Assembly (NCBI GenBank): GCA_001604435.1
Contig: LVBO01000114.1
Coordinates: 1 to 6,909, forward strand
Reading direction: 5' to 3'
Length of the DNA stretch: 6,909 nt
Origin: Synergistales bacterium Syner_01
GTDB lineage: Bacteria > Synergistota > Synergistia > Synergistales > Aminobacteriaceae
Position numbers and translations under genes: made by a program. Shown one piece after another: positions 5,986 to 6,909 of this stretch; positions within the stretch are counted from its first letter, which is position 1; each line of letters opens with the position of its first letter. The notes under the pieces are model-generated. The model was given only the letters and a program-made list of their open reading frames with translations, did not search any database and was not told where the DNA came from.

Positions 5986-6909
5986 ATGGCTGAAATCACA
6001 GTCTTCGGAGGAGGTACCTGGGGTACGGCGCTCGCCGTCTCGGCAGCCAAGAGCGGACACTCCGTCATGCTCTGGTGCCGTCGCTCGGAACAAGCGCGGG
6101 CGATCAACGCGTCTTCGCATAACCCGGACTATCTCCAGTCGATCGCTCTTCCCGAGGCGATCTCGTCGACCTCGGATCCCGAGGAGGCTGCGCTCTTCTC
6201 ACGGCGTTGGATCCTCGCGCTGCCGACGCAAACGGTGCGGGGTTTCCTTCCGACGCTCGCCCCGTTCAGCGGAAAAGAGACGGAAGTCTGCAACGTGGCG
6301 AAAGGAATCGAGATCGGCACGGGAGCCAGAATCAGCGCTATCGTTGCGGAGACGCTTCCGGAAGTCCGCTACTCCGTCCTTTCCGGGCCGAGTTTCGCCG
6401 GGGAGGTGGCGCAAGGCCTCCCGACCGCACTGACCGCGGCCTCCGGACACGAGACGTCGGCTCTCTTCTGGCAATCGGCGCTGAATACCCAGAGACTGCG
6501 GATCTACACGTCATCCGACGTCATCGGTACCGAAACGGGGGGCGCGGTGAAGAATATCATGGCGATCGCCTCCGGAATGGCTTCCGCTCTTGGATTGGGG
6601 GAAAACGCACGCGCTGCGCTGGTAACCCGGGGACTTGCGGAGATCATGCGCCTCGGCGAAGCGCTTGGAGCCCATCCGTTGACGCTCGCGGGACTCGCGG
6701 GAATGGGGGATCTCGTCCTTACCTGCTACAGCGCGCAGTCGCGTAATTTCCGCCTCGGGCTCGCGCTCGGCCGGGGGCTCTCACTCGACGAAGCGAAACT
6801 CGAGGTCGGGCAGGTCGCGGAAGGGGCGTTCACGGTCCGCGCCGTCGCCGAAAGCGCGCTCGCGCTCTCCGTGGACCTCCCTGTTTCGCAGGGAGTCCAC
6901 CGTCTTCTC
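5986..6909 (+). CDS. gpsA: NAD(P)+-dependent glycerol-3-phosphate dehydrogenase, C-terminus beyond the window
   Basis: GpsA reduces dihydroxyacetone phosphate to sn-glycerol 3-phosphate, the backbone for membrane phospholipids, in the cytosol. The frame is open from ATG 5986 to the end of the window (308 residues of the roughly 330-340 usual for the family), so only the last few dozen residues are missing. The N-terminal Rossmann nucleotide site is VFGGGTWGTALA (6-17). Further family motifs are VAKGIE with K106, SGPSFAGE (133-140), the catalytic lysine K189 in ETGGAVKN, NARAALVTRGLAEI (207-220), GLAGMGDLVLTC, and the substrate-binding pair R253-N254 in SRN. All key residues are present, so the enzyme should be active. 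It follows the MFS gene after 24 bp and probably shares its transcript; whether that pairing has metabolic meaning is not shown by the sequence. Confidence 0.96.
   Translation, partial: MAEITVFGGGTWGTALAVSAAKSGHSVMLWCRRSEQARAINASSHNPDYLQSIALPEAISSTSDPEEAALFSRRWILALPTQTVRGFLPTLAPFSGKETEVCNVAKGIEIGTGARISAIVAETLPEVRYSVLSGPSFAGEVAQGLPTALTAASGHETSALFWQSALNTQRLRIYTSSDVIGTETGGAVKNIMAIASGMASALGLGENARAALVTRGLAEIMRLGEALGAHPLTLAGLAGMGDLVLTCYSAQSRNFRLGLALGRGLSLDEAKLEVGQVAEGAFTVRAVAESALALSVDLPVSQGVHRLL

Noticed and set aside
4618..6120. A 500-residue open frame on the minus strand opposite the MFS gene
   Set aside because: It is antisense to the transporter, is full of Arg, Glu and His repeats typical of GC-rich shadow frames, and would cover the divergent promoter region.

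Overview
The window is about 6.9 kb of GC-rich, gene-dense bacterial DNA with five protein loci in the order: cyclic-di-GMP protein (minus, broken) / typA (plus) / DegS-like histidine kinase (minus) / MFS transporter (plus) / gpsA (plus, runs off the end). All assignments rest on motif reading; no search was run. TypA and kinase sequence style together with GC content suggest an anaerobe of the Synergistota type. This is a recollection-based guess of low to moderate confidence, and other GC-rich lineages are possible.

Region 1 (1-1342, minus): an EAL domain with all its usual catalytic residues, followed by a CBS-like segment and a GGDEF-family domain with a GGDDF signature. The EAL part and the CBS/GGDEF part lie in different frames. 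A one-base gain (or two-base loss) near 442-454 separates them, so the gene is frameshifted or carries a sequence error. The GGDEF domain continues past the left edge.

Region 2 (1343-3448): a divergent intergenic region with a good sigma-70-type promoter for typA, then a complete translational GTPase TypA/BipA of 625 residues with an unusual insertion in domain II.

Region 3 (3446-4648): typA and the kinase converge on a perfect 26-bp hairpin that runs exactly from the stop codon of one gene to the stop codon of the other. The kinase is cytosolic, has a coiled-coil sensor region and starts at TTG behind a strong ribosome binding site. No response regulator is next to it.

Region 4 (4649-6909): the kinase and an MFS transporter diverge from a 146-bp region. 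Two promoter-like signals with the same -10 (TACAAT) share almost the same bases as their -35 elements, over a small inverted repeat. The transporter is followed after 24 bp by gpsA (glycerol-3-phosphate dehydrogenase), so the two probably share a transcript.

No CRISPR array, tRNA, rRNA, insertion sequence or evident novel multi-gene system is visible. The most notable points are the frameshifted c-di-GMP gene, the stop-to-stop terminator, the overlapping divergent promoters, and sequence deviations in the kinase and TypA. No stretch longer than 300 bases lacks a gene; the two intergenic gaps are 228 and 146 bp.
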